Assembly: GCA_035578175.1 (NCBI GenBank)
Contig: JAQMRL010000004.1
Span: 40,009,401 to 40,073,400, forward strand
DNA from: Catonia carolina
Lineage: Eukaryota; Arthropoda; Insecta; Hemiptera; Achilidae
Direction of reading: 5' to 3'
Length of the DNA: 64,000 bases
Under the pieces are notes generated by a model. The model saw only the letters and a program-made list of their open reading frames with translations, searched no databases and was not told the DNA's origin. The position numbers and the translations under genes are program-made. The first letter of the stretch is position 1; every line of letters starts with the position of its first letter. Of the stretch, positions 43,537 to 55,087 are shown piece after piece.

Positions 43537-46500
43537 CCCCTCCTAGTGAGTACAAGACCTTGACGTTGGTGGAGGGGCTTGTGTGCTCCTTTGACCCGGA
43601 GAGCTATGCCGGCGGTAGTGTAACTACTGGCAGGGCCTCCCAAGCCGGACAGGTCGAAGGGTAGGAACCAGACAAAGAAGTACTCTAAGCAATGCTGCTG
43701 CCTTGTAGATGTGGTATTGATTTATCAAAGGCTGAGGGAAGAAAACCCTGAAAGAAAATTGACCGGTCCTCCTGGTAGGGGGTTCGATCGATGGGCCTGC
43801 ACCCCGTTATCTGTAAAAATTACCTCACGCAAAAAATCCCATAAACTTGCCTCGGAAAAACAGGATTGGAATCTCGGAAAAACAAAAAGGACATACCAAA
43901 CAACGAATCAGAAATCGGAAACGGATGATCAACTTTGCAGCTTGGAATATACAAGGAATAAATACAAAAAAAAGAGAAGTGGCGGAAGAGCTGAAGCATT
44001 ACAAAATTGATATAGCTGCACTTACGGAAACAAAAAAGAAAGGATTTGGCTTTGAGGACATGGGTGATTATATGCTCTTTTTCAGTGGAGTCCCAAAAAG
44101 TAATAGAGCGCGAGCTGGAGTTGCTATTGCAATAAGAAAACAACTTAAACCCCTGGTAAAATCATGGGAAGAAATTGATGAACGTCTTATGAAAATCAAT
44201 TTGAAGATGTTGGGCCATGATGTTGTTGTAATTGCAGTTTATGCTCCCACAGATGACTCAAACAACGAAATAAAAGATAGTTTTGAGGATAAACTAACAG
44301 ACTTGTTAAGTAACATTAATAAGAGGAAAGAAATAATACTGTTAGGTGATTTCAATGCTCTAACAGGTAGAAGAATGAATGATCCAGTTGTAAAACGCTT
44401 TGGAGAAGATGTTGTAAACAATGATGGAACTCGACTCATAGAGACATGCCAAACTTTTGAGCTCAAGATACAGAACGGTCACTTCCAACATAGGGATATT
44501 CATAGATTCTCATGGATCCAACCAACAAGACAGCTAAGATCCATCATTGACTACGCTATCACTAGGCAGAACGCCTCACTTAACGTTCATGATGTAAGGG
44601 TGTACAGAGGTGCTGAGTGTGGAACTGATCATCATCTACTCAAAATGGAAGTATTTCTACCTATCAAAAGATTGAACAATCATATGGAGGGTAATAATAA
44701 CCAAGACGAATCTGGCAGATTGGACCAGAGGAAATATATGACAGAAAGTTTGAACGATGACTCGATCAGATTTCTTTATAAATTAAGACTATCCTCCAAA
44801 CTTCCAACCTACACAACAGGTACGGCAGAAGAAGAGTATGATGCATTGAAAGAAGCATTACATTCCGCAGCTAGAGAAGCGCTTGGTGAACGTGAAAAAC
44901 AGGTAGAACAGAAGAGAAACTCATGGTGGACGAAAAGTATGGAGAAAATTGTTTTGGAAAAGAAAAGGTTGTATAACAATTGGCTCGTGACAAAGAATGA
45001 ACAGGACAGAAAATTGTATCAGCAGAAACGGAAAGAAGTCAAAATAAAGATACAGCAATTCAAGAATGAAGAATGGGAAAAAACATGCACAAAAATTGAT
45101 CAGTATATTGGTGACACAAGGACAAAAGAGGCATGGAATGTTGTTAAGAACCTGAGAAAGGATAGGAAAGGCATAGCAATGGATCTGATAGGCATTGACA
45201 GATGGAGGATTTACTTCTCTAAGATGTTAAAAGAAGATAGAGAGGTGTATCTAAAACCGTGGGGAGAATATGAACCTGTCGGCCAAATAGATGAGATAAC
45301 AGAAAGAGAAGTGCAAGAGAGTCTTAAAGAAATGAAAAATGGTAAATCACCAGGTCCTGGAGGTATCCCAATTGAGCTCTTGAAAGCTGCAACTTCTAGA
45401 ACTTTTGAAATCCTTGCATATATATTTAATAGATGCCTATTCATGCACGATAAAATTCCCCAAAATTGGAAGCTTGGCTACTTGACACCGATCCACAAGA
45501 AGGGATCACGTGATGACTGTGCGAATTACCGGGGTATCACAGTATTAGCTACAATAGGGAGACTGTATGGACGCATAATAAGGAAGAGAATTGAAAAAGA
45601 AATAAATATAGGTGAAGAACAAAGTGGATTTACCGCGGGACGCTCTTGTACTGACAATATGTTTACATTAAAGCAGCTAATTGAAAAGAGAAAACTGAGG
45701 AATTTGGAAACCCATTTGATATTTATCGATCTGGAGAAAGCTTTCGATACGGTACCAATACAGAGACTTTTTGAAATCTTGGATAAATCAATCATTAATA
45801 AGCATTACATTTCTGCTGTCAAAGAAATTTACAAGGACCAAATAAATGTGATAAAAATAGGAAATAAAGTGTCAAAGCCATTTGGTACAGATAAGGGCGT
45901 GCGTCAAGGCTGTTGTCTCTCTCCGACCCTGTTCAAAATCTATCTGGAGGAGATATTAAAGGACTGGAAAGGAAAGTGTGAATATATGGGTATCCCAATA
46001 AATAACGAATATATCTACTCACTCTTGTTCGCCGATGATCAAGTAATAATGGCTGGTGATGAGCATGATATTCATTACATGATCAGGAAACTTGCTGATT
46101 CTTATAGGAAAAATGGAATGAAAATAAATTTCAAAAAGACCAAATACCTAGTTTCAGGAGGTACAGCAAGGGATCTACAAGTAGGAGGTCATAATGTGGT
46201 GAAATGTGATGAATATAAATACCTGGGCAGCATAATATCATCGGAGAGCAATTCAAAAAGAGAAATCACAAGTCGAATTGGACAGGCCAGGCAGACGACA
46301 CAAACATTAAACTCCATACTCTGGTCTACAAATATAAAAAATGTACGAAAATTAAAATCTATCATTCCATTGTACAGAGTATATTGCTCTATGGCTCTGA
46401 AACATGGGAATTGACCAAAAGAGACAGGCAAAGAATAAATGCTGTGGAGATGGATTTCTTGCGCCGGAGTAGTTGTGTTTCAAGGATGGATCGAGTACGA

Positions 46501-46805
46501 AATTCGGAGATAAGGAACAGAATGGGGAAAATGGATACAACAGTGGAGCAAATTGAGAAGAAGCGCCTTATATAGTTGGGACATACACAGAGGATGAGAG
46601 ATGAAAGGTGGCCCAAGAGAATGCTGAATTGGGATCCACCTGGAAGAAGAAGAAGAGGAAGACCGCCCGAACTGTGGAACAAGCAGGTGTATTCCGATAT
46701 GAGGAATAGAAATCTTGTGGAGAGGGACTGGATGAACCGAGAGAGATGGCAGATGGGATGCGAGAAGCGGCTGGAGCTGTAGATCAAACTCGCTTATTTA
46801 TATAT
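43537..46805 (+). mobile_element. Near-complete RTE-like retrotransposon
   Basis: A 3.27-kb element with 5' UTR (43537-43924), one long ORF (43925-46782 with two lesions) and a short 3' end (TTATTTATATAT). It is inserted in the lineage L copy and flanked by ACAATAG at 43530-43536 and 46806-46812. The 5' UTR is distinctly GC-richer than the rest of the window and contains GACCGGTCCTCCTGGTAGGG. Confidence 0.88.
43925..46782 (+). pseudogene. RTE-like endonuclease-reverse transcriptase
   Basis: From the first Met the protein opens with an AP-like endonuclease: INFAAWNIQG, TETKKKGFG (E35), VVIAVYAP, LLGDFNALTG, IDYAITR and GTDHHLLKM. A basic linker follows, then the RT domain: GKSPGPGGIPIELL, PIHKKGSRDDCANYRGI, EEQSGFTAGRSC, IFIDLEKAFDTV (first catalytic D), GVRQGCCLSPTLF, LLFADDQVIMA (catalytic FADD) and EYKYLGSII. 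The frame is open to 46414. A one-base shift near 46345-46385 moves it to the frame of ILLYGSETWELTKRD. A TAG at 46573-46575 interrupts KKRLI/LGHTQRM before the end at 46782. Two lesions only, so it is recently inactivated. The frame is also open 26 codons upstream of this Met. Confidence 0.9.
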
Positions 46806-47209
46806 ACAATAGGAAAGAAAACGAGACTGGACACTCAAATGAAATTTTATAGAGCAATAGCTGTACCACTCATAACATATGGGAGTGAAACATGTTTGTC
46901 ATTGCAGAGGAATGAATCTCGTATCCAGGCTGCTGAAATTAGATTTTTGTGGGAGTCAAAGGTTGTACCCGGTTAGATAGAGTACGTAACGAAGATATCC
47001 GCGTCGAGTTAAATGTTCAGTCACTGTTGGAGACGTTAAGAATATATAAGAGAAACTGGTCCAACCATTTACTTCATATGCCAGCTCACAGACTTCCTCT
47101 GCAATCATGGAAATATAAACCTAAAGGGAAGCGAGGCTTGGAAAGATCTAAAAAGAGATGATGGCAGGCCATGGAGCCTAATCCTTGACAGATGAAACCT
47201 TAGATCCAT

Positions 47210-47450
47210 TGTTTAGTGTCTTAAAAATTTGTTTTGTCAACAGGTTGTCATCCATTGATCCATTATATACAGGTGTCCGTAAAATTAAGTCTTTGTTTCT
47301 AATCGTTCATTTTCCATGTATAGATCTTCTCGTTCTCATAAGCAATATTGTTTATCTACTATCTTCGGATCTATTATTTTGCGGAGGATCTTTCTTTCAA
47401 ATTTCTCTGCTTCTCTGCTTGTTGTTCATTTTATACAAATTTTCAAATGA
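47210..47450 (-). pseudogene. Lineage I retrotransposon, right part of split copy
   Basis: Complement of about 15150-15330: phrases GTCAACAGGTTGTCATCCAT, CTAATCGTTCATTTTCC and ATTATTTTGCGGAGGATC match it. It continues the copy at 43063-43313 once the nested elements are removed. The 111-codon plus frame here is an antisense shadow. Confidence 0.75.
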
Positions 47451-47645
47451 TCAAATTTTTCATGATCTTATAAAGCACAACCAACAATTTTCCTTAAGAT
47501 TCCTTAATTTCTGCCTTTGATATTTTTTTGTTATCATTATCTTCCCTGGGACCAATATTTATCTCTCTCTTTTATCTCAAGTTATATTCCCTTGAAACTA
47601 TTTTCTTCTGAGTTAATGTTTTAGGAGCATATAGTTCTTCCGTAT
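47451..47645. other. Spacer
   Basis: Probably more decayed lineage I sequence; nothing clear. Confidence 0.35.
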
Positions 47646-48034
47646 GCTCATAACGCGCAGGTGGAGTGTTATATTAATTGCACTCATCTGTTGGTTCCAG
47701 GGCTACAAAAATAGTTTTGTTTCTTATCATACAGTCAGCCAATTATATGACTGATCTATTTAATAACAGAAGAGGTACAGGTGTAAAAGACACTAGTCAC
47801 AGTTATCTCCTCTGAGAGTTATGAATTTCACTTTACAGCCTGACCCTGTGGTGAATGAAGTGAAGGTGTCATTTGCAGAGTGGAAAATATGTGCTTTTCA
47901 GAGGGCCCGGCATGCTGATAAGCATACTTTTCCACTCAGTGAGGAAGGCACGGTAAACCACCTTACTCCTCATTTTTCGTTGTAAAACCTCTACAGGTTC
48001 ACACCAACCTTTCGGCTGATGACCTAAGCAACAA
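47646..48034 (+). repeat. Family B element, full length
   Basis: Plus copy from CTCATAACGCGCAGGTGG to CCTTTCGGCTGATGACCTAA and GCAACAA. The mariner inserted immediately after its tail, 3 bp downstream. Confidence 0.88.
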
Positions 48035-48037
48035 GTA

Positions 48038-48080
48038 CGAGGGTAGGCTGATAAGTAATGCACACATGCTTGTAGAAGAC
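48038..48080 (+). repeat. Mariner left terminal inverted repeat
   Basis: The 43-bp transposase-binding end begins CGAGGGTAGGCTGATAAGTA and is an exact complement of 49343-49385. Confidence 0.95.
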
Positions 48081-48196
48081 AACTAAATAAACTTCAGTAG
48101 CGCGCCTGGTGGCATGTGGAAGTACTATTTCTCCTCTACAAGCCTGCGCAGTTTGAAGGCGTTGCTTTCATTCAGTTTGTTTTGAGTAGTGGAAGT

Positions 48197-49270
48197 ATGG
48201 CGTCGTGTTCTGGTGCTATGTCAACGAGAATTAAACAACGCGCTGTTATCGAATTTTTAACTGCTGAGAAAGTGAATCCTAGTGAGATTTATCGTCGTTT
48301 AAAGGCTGTTTATTGTGACGATACTGTTGATAGGTCTACTGTGAATCGTTGGGTAATAAAATTTCGTGATTGCCAACCTGGAAAAGCCTTAATTGTTGAC
48401 AAAACACGCAGTGGACGACCAATCACTGCCTCAGACGATAATCGTCGCAAACTCATCGATGATTTGATTCAAAATGACCGGCGAATCACTCAACAGCGTA
48501 TCGCAAACCAAATTGGAATATCTAAGGAACGTGTTGGCTTCATTATTGAACAATTGGGATACCGTAAAATCTGTGCACGATGGGTACCACGCCGTCTGAC
48601 AGACGAGAATAAACAGCGTCGATTGGAATGCTGTGAACAACTTTTGAAGCGCTACCGTGACGAAGGAGACGACTTTCTTTTGAATATTGTGACGGGGGAC
48701 GAGTCATGGGTTCATCATTACGATCCCGAAGAAAAAAGGCAGAGCGCTGAATATCGTCATCCACATTCTCCTGTTGTGAAAAAGTTCAAAACACAACCGT
48801 CCGCAAAAAAAATTCTTTTGACTGTGTTTTGGGATGCTCGCCGAGTTTATGTGACTGATTATCTGGAACGAGGGGCAACGGTAAATTCTGCTCAGTATAT
48901 ACAGACTCTGAAACACCTCCGACGTCGAGTTTGTCGTGTTAGAGGCAACCTGGCGCCAATAATTTTGCAACACGACAATGCTCGTCCACACACTTCGCGT
49001 GCAACTGGAGAGGCTCTGAGAAACCTGAAGTTTCAACCAATTTTACACCCTCCGTATTCTCCCGACCTTGCGCCTTGCGATTTTTATTTTTTTCCTCTAC
49101 TGAAGAGAGACCTTAAGGGTAATCATTACAGCTCGGACAATGAGGTGAAGGCAGCTATTGCGTCCTGGGTTCGAGGAAAGTCGGAAGAATTTTTCAGTGA
49201 CGGAATGAAAAAACTTGTTAAACGTTGGGAGAAATGTGTAATGCTTAACGGTGACTATATTGAAAAATAA
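48197..49270 (+). CDS. Mariner transposase (DD34D)
   Basis: A 357-residue protein, close to the usual 345-350 of mariners, that would cut and reinsert the surrounding element in the nucleus. The first Met in frame is MASCSGAMSTRIKQ; an internal Met (MSTRIK) nine codons on is the other candidate start. Residues about 10-120 hold paired helix-turn-helix DNA-binding motifs (TAEKVNPSEIYRRLKAVYCD, RITQQRIANQIGISKERVGF). Next come WVPRRLTDE (a variant of the mariner WVPHEL linker), VTGDESWVHHYDPE (first D), LQHDNARPH (second D) and HPPYSPDLAPCDFYFF. The final D of APCD lies 34 residues after the second, so the DD34D triad is complete. No stop or frameshift. An AATAAA overlaps the stop codon (49266-49271). 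The frame also extends upstream of 48197 without an ATG. Confidence 0.95.
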   Translation: MASCSGAMSTRIKQRAVIEFLTAEKVNPSEIYRRLKAVYCDDTVDRSTVNRWVIKFRDCQPGKALIVDKTRSGRPITASDDNRRKLIDDLIQNDRRITQQRIANQIGISKERVGFIIEQLGYRKICARWVPRRLTDENKQRRLECCEQLLKRYRDEGDDFLLNIVTGDESWVHHYDPEEKRQSAEYRHPHSPVVKKFKTQPSAKKILLTVFWDARRVYVTDYLERGATVNSAQYIQTLKHLRRRVCRVRGNLAPIILQHDNARPHTSRATGEALRNLKFQPILHPPYSPDLAPCDFYFFPLLKRDLKGNHYSSDNEVKAAIASWVRGKSEEFFSDGMKKLVKRWEKCVMLNGDYIEK

Positions 49271-49342
49271 ATAGATAATTTGGTAGGTTAAGATTTGTAC
49301 TTTAATTTGTTATTTACCCCATCTTGCTATTTCTTTTTGTTC

Positions 49343-49385
49343 GTCTTCTACAAGCATGTGTGCATTACTTATCAGCCTACCCTCG
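49343..49385 (-). repeat. Mariner right terminal inverted repeat
   Basis: Exact inverted copy of 48038-48080, followed by the TA target duplication. Confidence 0.95.
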
Positions 49386-49387
49386 TA

Positions 49388-50159
49388 TTTCAGATCATTT
49401 ACTCTTCCTACTCTATTTTACCCTAATTTCTTGTGTTCAATTTTACTATTTTCCATTTTCTTTTCGGGTTAGATACTTATTTGATACTCAATATAACCTA
49501 ACAGTTATGGAAGTTGTACGGTAAGGGGTTTCAATAAAAATGACCCCTGGTAAATTTGAGCAATACAAAACGAACCCACTCTAAAATTACATTTTTATTC
49601 CTAACGCATCGTGTATTTTATGAGTGGGCTTTATTTTATAATACAAGAATATTTTATTACGTGCATATGAAAATGAAAATGTTGATATTTACATGACAGA
49701 ATGCAGTCCCATACGCAAATGTAAAAGGGTATCTTTGGCTTAATATGCCGGAGGTTATATGAAAATTGCGGAAATGCTTTCTGCCCCATTTAACTATGTT
49801 GAATCGCAACCGACGTCTGGCGCCGCTAGTAAAAGTGAATAAGCAATGCAAGAAATAGTTATATCTCCATAATAAACGTCATCATTTCATTTTTCATTTT
49901 ATTAAGAATTTTTTTTAATTATAAAAAACAAACTTAATAAACTTGTTTTGCCTAATTTAATACATGAATAAATTTCCATTTTTGTTTCTACACTAGATTA
50001 TGAATATTTATTTTTATAAACGAAAGAGTTTGTTATATTTAAGATAATTTTTTAAAATTTTTGATATTTTTTAGATATTAAGCTTTTTTCATCAAGGTTT
50101 TGTACTTAGTTCGCTTTTACTTAAATATTATGCCCTGTATGAAATGTATGTAAGAAAAT
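49388..50159. other. AT-rich stretch, nothing recognised
   Basis: No supported features. Confidence 0.5.
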
Positions 50160-50966
50160 TCACGTTGGTAGTTGTTTTCATGTTGATTTTTGATGTCGAG
50201 TTTTCTCCGGAAATACATGTTTCCAGATCTCCTGAACCCAAGAAACCTAATTTTACCGATTGGTTTGTGTGCCTGGTCTGTGTGCGTTAAAAATGTATCT
50301 CAAAAATCGAAAATTGTGCCAAGTTGAAACTTGAAACTTAAGTTAGATACCACACGGGGACCGAACACAAAAATGTTCATCAATATCGGTCAACTAGAAG
50401 TAGTAGTTGTTCGTGCAGTTTTTGACTTATTGCGATTTTTCTTAAAAACTGGGTCATACGATTTTTATTATTATAACCTCAAATTTACAACAGGTTTTAT
50501 ACTCTACAAGCTAGAGTAAGCGGCATACCTGCTGAAATTCTATGGAGCTGCGGTCTTGTGATAAAAATGGTTTATTTTCAAAATTGCGACCTTCGTAGGC
50601 ATTTTAGAACAAAATTGAGTATAATTTAAGTTATAGAACTTTAAAAAACCTGCAGGTTTTATTTCAAGCGTATTTTCTACAGAGCTTAGTTTAACATCAA
50701 TTATTAGCGATTTCCATATTTTGCTGATCAAAATCAATGTCCAATAGAGATCGATTTTCATTTACCGTCAGCCACATGATTAAAATTAGGTTAAAAACCC
50801 TTCACAACCAATCATAGCCTCTAATGACAAAGCTGTGTATACGGCTTTAAATAAATTTAAAAAAGTTAGGTTATATTTTTCATTGTTTACTCATGAATAT
50901 TAAACTTAGGTTACGTTTTACTATTTGAATTAGAAAGAGAAAGTCATGTGAGTATTTCATATCAGA
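50160..50966 (-). repeat. Family A element, diverged, lacks hairpin
   Basis: Minus copy starting at TTGTTTTCATGTTGATTTTT, without the terminal hairpin. The microsatellite is reduced to TGTGTGCCTGGTCTGTGTGC. Both internal units are eroded and it ends GTGAGTATTTCATATCAGA. Confidence 0.8.
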
Positions 50967-51055
50967 TTTTTTAATTGAACGATAACGCCAAATAAATCTT
51001 GCCTTGAGCGTAGGTAATGATATGAGATGATATTAAGTTTTAAAAATCTCAAACC

Positions 51056-51128
51056 TGATCGGGAATCGAACCTGGAACTTTGGAACAGAAGCCAGTTACT
51101 CTGACCACTATACCAATAGACCGATTTA
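51056..51128 (-). repeat. tRNA-headed SINE head
   Basis: The minus strand gives CTATTGGTATAGTGGTCAG (A-box), TAACTGGCTTCT, then CAGGTTCGATTCCCG (B-box). It shares TAACTGGCTTCT with the 23633 copy. No flanking acceptor pairing, so not a tRNA gene. Confidence 0.7.
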
Positions 51129-51189
51129 TATTCATTAAACAGATATCAAGAATATATAATTTATTTTGGTTTTGAAAAAAAATAGAAAA

Positions 51190-51380
51190 TTCAGCAATTA
51201 TCACCTACAGTTGATAGTTTCAAATACATCGGGGAAATACAGTTGAAAACTATTGAAAAAGGACCTAACAAGAAAACGAATAACGATTGCTACCACATTT
51301 TGAAGAACTGACCCTACAAGAATAAGGTGCTTTTGAAACGCGTTATGATCAGACAATATATTATAATCTTACTTTATCTG
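51190..51380 (+). pseudogene. Lineage I retrotransposon scrap
   Basis: GATAGTTTCAAATACATCGG encodes DSFKYIGE, matching FDSFKYLGE at 14925. The following AAGAACTGACCCTACAAGAA corresponds to 15001-15025. Confidence 0.6.
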
Positions 51381-51516
51381 TATTGTGTGTTGAGTGAGTG
51401 AATATGTTAAAATGATCACTTTACCTTTCGAATCTGTCATTTAAGAATAAACCAATTTTGATGCGGTTTTTCACATCATCATAATCGATACAAATTAGAC
51501 CTACTTGTTTGTAAAT

Positions 51517-51634
51517 TTTAGTTTTCTACTTACTCAACGTTACATGTTTGATTATTGTATGAAGAAGCCAATTGCAGAAAACTTACCTGTAAACAAAGAA
51601 AAAATATTAATGATTTAACAGTTTATGATAACCT
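51517..51634 (+). repeat. Repeat K copy 2
   Basis: Matches 10203-10318. ACTTACCTGTAAACAA is conserved in both. No coding frame. Confidence 0.65.
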
Positions 51635-52664
51635 ATTTAAAGTTTTGATAAAATATTTAGGTGAAAAAGCTTTCAATTATCGGCGAGAAGCTTCATAAAT
51701 TGTAATTTTACGTAAGTAAATTGAAAAATAAAGGGAAAACCAGTTTCATACCTGCGGTCTAATTGCTAAATCTAGAACCTTGGAACACTTTCCTCAGTTC
51801 ACTATCATTGTTCAAAACACTCAATTTATTAGAAATGACGGCAATCTATACAAATAAAATTGTGATTTTGTCTGACAATTTTTTAAAATGCCCCAAATTT
51901 TGTTTCTACGCCAGGTGTACCACGTAAACACCGAAAATAAATTCAGCTGAATTTTTGTCTGTTTGTATGTTACGACATCTCGCAAGAACCGCTGAACCAA
52001 ATGAAAATAGGCTATAAATTTTTTTGATATCACAAAGGGATGGGAAAGTTCAGAGGAAGAGGTAAATAAAAAACTACGAATATCTCCGTTAAAAGTCATG
52101 TATAAAAGATATTACCAATTAAAAAATATAAACCAATATTTTTAGAAGAATATTAACATACAAAATAAATAACAATAAAGACAGGCCTACGCGCCGGTTA
52201 TACCCGTATTCATTCAGTCAGTTACCTACCTACCTATTCTCGGTATAATACACCTTTTCTCGGTCAAATTGTCAAAAATGAATCAGTCGTCTTAATAGTG
52301 GTCACCATCGTGGTGTTCCTATAGTGATTTACCTTTAATTTATTATGGAAATAATAAAGCGCTGCATATCTTAATTTAAAAACATCAAGATCTCGCTTTT
52401 ATTTTACGTTCAACAATTTTTTCCATTAATAATAATGCTGACGTTGAAAGGAGGTAGGTAATAATGACTAGTTAAATAATATCAGACCTGAGAGGGATTA
52501 AACTTGGTACCCCAACCGACCGTCCACGGCACCAAGGAAACCGTTCGAAGAACGGGTACTTTAGCAAGTCTTTATAATAATAAATAAATTATCTTAAAAA
52601 ATCAACTTATTATATTAGGGATTTTTCTTTACGCTCTCGTAATGTAACAAGTTACCCATAACGG
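51635..52664. other. AT-rich stretch with a SINE-like scrap
   Basis: 52480-52560, read on the minus strand, gives TTGGTGCCGTGGACGGTCGG and AGTTTAATCCCTCTCAGG, probably a decayed tRNA-headed SINE. 51950-52020 has TCTGTTTGTATGTTACGACA followed by ACCGCTGAACCAAATGAAAA, a phrase type common in insect repeats. No gene. Confidence 0.4.
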
Positions 52665-53030
52665 GCAGATAGAGTGTTAAATTAATTGCACTCGATCTGT
52701 TGTTTCCAGGGGTACAAAAAATAGTTCTGTTTCTTATCACATAGTCAGCCAATTATATAACTGAACTATTTAAAAACAGAAGAGGTAGAGGTGTAAAAAA
52801 CACTAGTCAGAGTTATCTCCTCTGAGAGTAATGAATTTCATTATACAGCCAGACCCTGTGGTGAATGAAGTGAAGGTGTCACATGCCGGGTGGAATGTAG
52901 GTGCTTTTCGGAGCATGCATACTCTTTCAACTCAGTGAGGGAGGAAACAGTAAACTACCTTAATCCTCATTTTTACATAGTAAAACCTCTAGAGGTTCAA
53001 ACCAGCCTTTCGGCTGTTGACCTAAACAAC
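52665..53030 (+). repeat. Family B element, full length
   Basis: Plus copy from CCATAACGGGCAGATAGAG to CCTTTCGGCTGTTGACCTAA and ACAAC. It has a small deletion before the AGCATGCATACTC block. Confidence 0.88.
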
Positions 53031-54274
53031 GACTATGTAACAAGCTAACGTAGATGTTTAATCAAAATAGCTAAAATCATTTTTTTAAATTAATTATACA
53101 TATTTCATTATGTTTTAACTGGAGTAAAGTTTTCTTAATTTTAGGATTATACATATAAATAATTCCGAAATCCCCTTTTTGGGATATGTAACAAACTGGA
53201 TTACATTTCTACACAAGACGGTAAATAAATCTTTTTTATTTTTATTTTTTCATTTATCTGGTAAATAATTCAGAAACTGTAATAAATCTTATATAGGTGT
53301 GTCCTCTTCGTGTTTTCATTTGTGCTAAATACTCTGAAATGAAATGTACTTAGTACAGTAAATAACTATTACAATATGGAACTATTTAGCAGGAATCTTC
53401 GCAAACTTTATTTGAAACATTCACGCGATTCATACTTTAATGTAGATACCATTTAATTTATTAATATTTCACTTTAACATCAAAATTGATCTTTGTTTTT
53501 AAAAAGTATGTCACTGTTCTACATTATCTTATAATTTAATTATTTTACTAAGTTTTGTTCTAAAATATTTTGTATTAAGAAATTTTTCGTTTCATTTTGC
53601 AATAAAAAATTTCTTTAGTATTAAATCTGTTTAAAATATTATTATGTTAAATAACATTTTATTTCATTAGATAGTCCGCAAGAATTTATAAAAAAAAACT
53701 GCTACTTGTACTGTTGGATCATTAACTTTTATAAAATTCGTAAAAAATATAATTTTATTAGACAAAGAAAAACGTTTTCACTAAGTAAAGATTTTCAAGT
53801 GTACTATTAAGTAAAATTTAAAAATAAATGTAAAGAAAAAGTTTCTAAATAAGTTATGTACTCGTATTTCTAAGTGTATAAGTCTTCAGTAAAATTTTTA
53901 AGTGTGAAAACTTTTCACTAAGTAAATATTTTCAAGTGTTTACGAGAAGAAATCAAACTCTGAACCTACAATTGAGCAATCAGTAATTTTTATTACCGAC
54001 CGATAATTTATTCTCTTTTCTTTTCTTTTAAGGTCTCACTCGGACCACTTAAGCAATTTATTTTGGTCTTTGATTTGTTTCTTAAGTTTGGGATTAGTAG
54101 GTTTTTTGTCCCATATTTTTCTAATTTATCAGACCTTACTTTGCTTATTGCCTTTGATATTCTTAATCAATTCTGATAATTTTTCGTACAAGTTATAATT
54201 TTTGTGGTAAAAATTTTTGAAAAACTCGATACGGAATGAACCAATAAAATACACTGAACACATTTTCATTTATT
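53031..54274. other. AT-rich stretch, weak repeat traces
   Basis: TTTCACTAAGTAAAKATTTT followed by CAAGTGT occurs twice (about 53776 and 53918). 54020-54150 on the minus strand reads SDKLEKYGTK, possibly a decayed lineage I tail (compare SDKMKKYWQE). No gene. Confidence 0.4.
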
Positions 54275-54410
54275 TAGAATGTCACAGGACCGACTACCTT
54301 TGAGTCCATGGGTTTATGGAGCAAGGGTCACAAGCGGATTGGGGAAACCGAGGAAGAGATGGACGCCGAAACAAGCTCAATTACAGCCTAATGGACGACG
54401 ACGACGGAAT
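54275..54410 (+). pseudogene. Lineage L retrotransposon 3' end
   Basis: DRLPLSPWVYGARVTSGLG and KPRKRWTPKQAQLQPNG correspond to NRLPLQAWEYKTIGKRDVGR and PRKKWMPEQANRA at 59630-59735. It is followed by a GACGACGACGG tail, a mutated GAT tail. Strongly 5'-truncated. Confidence 0.75.
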
Positions 54411-55087
54411 GAACCAGTTTTCATGGGGGTTTTGGGAACCCCTCTAGTGTTGGTTAAAGACAACAGTTTTCGGAATTTACCCAAAACAGTTAAGTAGTTT
54501 TTCCAGAACAAATAAATCACATAAGTGTAAACACATTCAGAAGGAATCCTTCTGAAATATATTTGGCTTCATAAGAAGTGAAGTTAAAAATTGAAATCCA
54601 AGTTTCATCATTTGTATACATCGTTGCAATATTTTCTCATGCTATCGGCGTACACAAAGTCCGTTTTGTTGTAACTAGTATTTATGAAATATAATTCTGT
54701 ACTTTACTAAATACGGTAGATAAGTTTTTCCTTCGGTGTTCATTTTAATCATTGATAAAATAACCAAGGTGAAGTATTAATTAGTATGTATGCTGCAGTG
54801 GGGCAACTGGTGGTTATAAATTTATAACACCTGGTCGCTTATATCTTGTAGTAGTTGAGAATGTATTATGAAATTCAAACCAGTGTTATGTAACGAGCTA
54901 TTTGTCAGTAATCGTTTAAAGAAACGAGTTTTACAACACTGCTCATAAACATCTATTTACTTAACTCATCCTTAAAGCTACTTCTGTCTATAGTTATTCT
55001 GAAATAAATAGGCGGATGAGCGTACGTAAATAACTATAGTACGTAAAATGAAAGATGAAGCCTGCGTTTGGAACCGCGTATCTCACT
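54411..55087. other. AT-rich stretch, nothing recognised
   Basis: No supported features. Confidence 0.5.

Larger units (their letters stand above)
43327..47196 (+). mobile_element. Lineage L retrotransposon, split by RTE-like element
   Basis: Two parts, 43327-43536 and 46813-47196, form one 5'-truncated copy equivalent to 58968-59755. Left: KSKVMAFKGRWPV. Right: RLDTQMKFYRAIAVPLITYG, SETCLS and HRLPLQSWKYKPKGKRG. It ends in a short GATGAA-like tail. Identical 13-bp repeats ACCTTAGATCCAT (43314-43326 and 47197-47209) flank it as a target duplication in lineage I. Stops and small indels make it non-functional. Confidence 0.85.
48038..49385 (+). mobile_element. Intact mariner element
   Basis: 1348 bp flanked by TA (48036-48037 and 49386-49387). 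Its 43-bp inverted repeats are identical as read (CGAGGGTAGGCTGATAAGTA...CTTGTAGAAGAC at 48038-48080, complement at 49343-49385). One complete transposase gene lies between them. Identical ends, a clean duplication and an undamaged gene indicate a recent insertion that could still be mobile. Confidence 0.95.

Noticed and set aside
43847..43924. Upstream extension of the RTE-like ORF
   Set aside because: The frame is open but lacks an ATG; the first Met at 43925 sits directly before the endonuclease motif, as expected.
43537..43924. Host promoter or CpG-type region from raised GC
   Set aside because: It is the 5' UTR of the nested RTE-like element, bounded exactly by the ACAATAG duplication.
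47185..47520. 111-codon plus-strand frame
   Set aside because: It is the antisense of lineage I LINE sequence; the minus frame at 15109-15405 shows the same shadow peptide.
48116..48196. Longer N-terminus for the mariner transposase
   Set aside because: This part of the frame starts at GTG with no ATG and adds residues beyond the usual mariner length.
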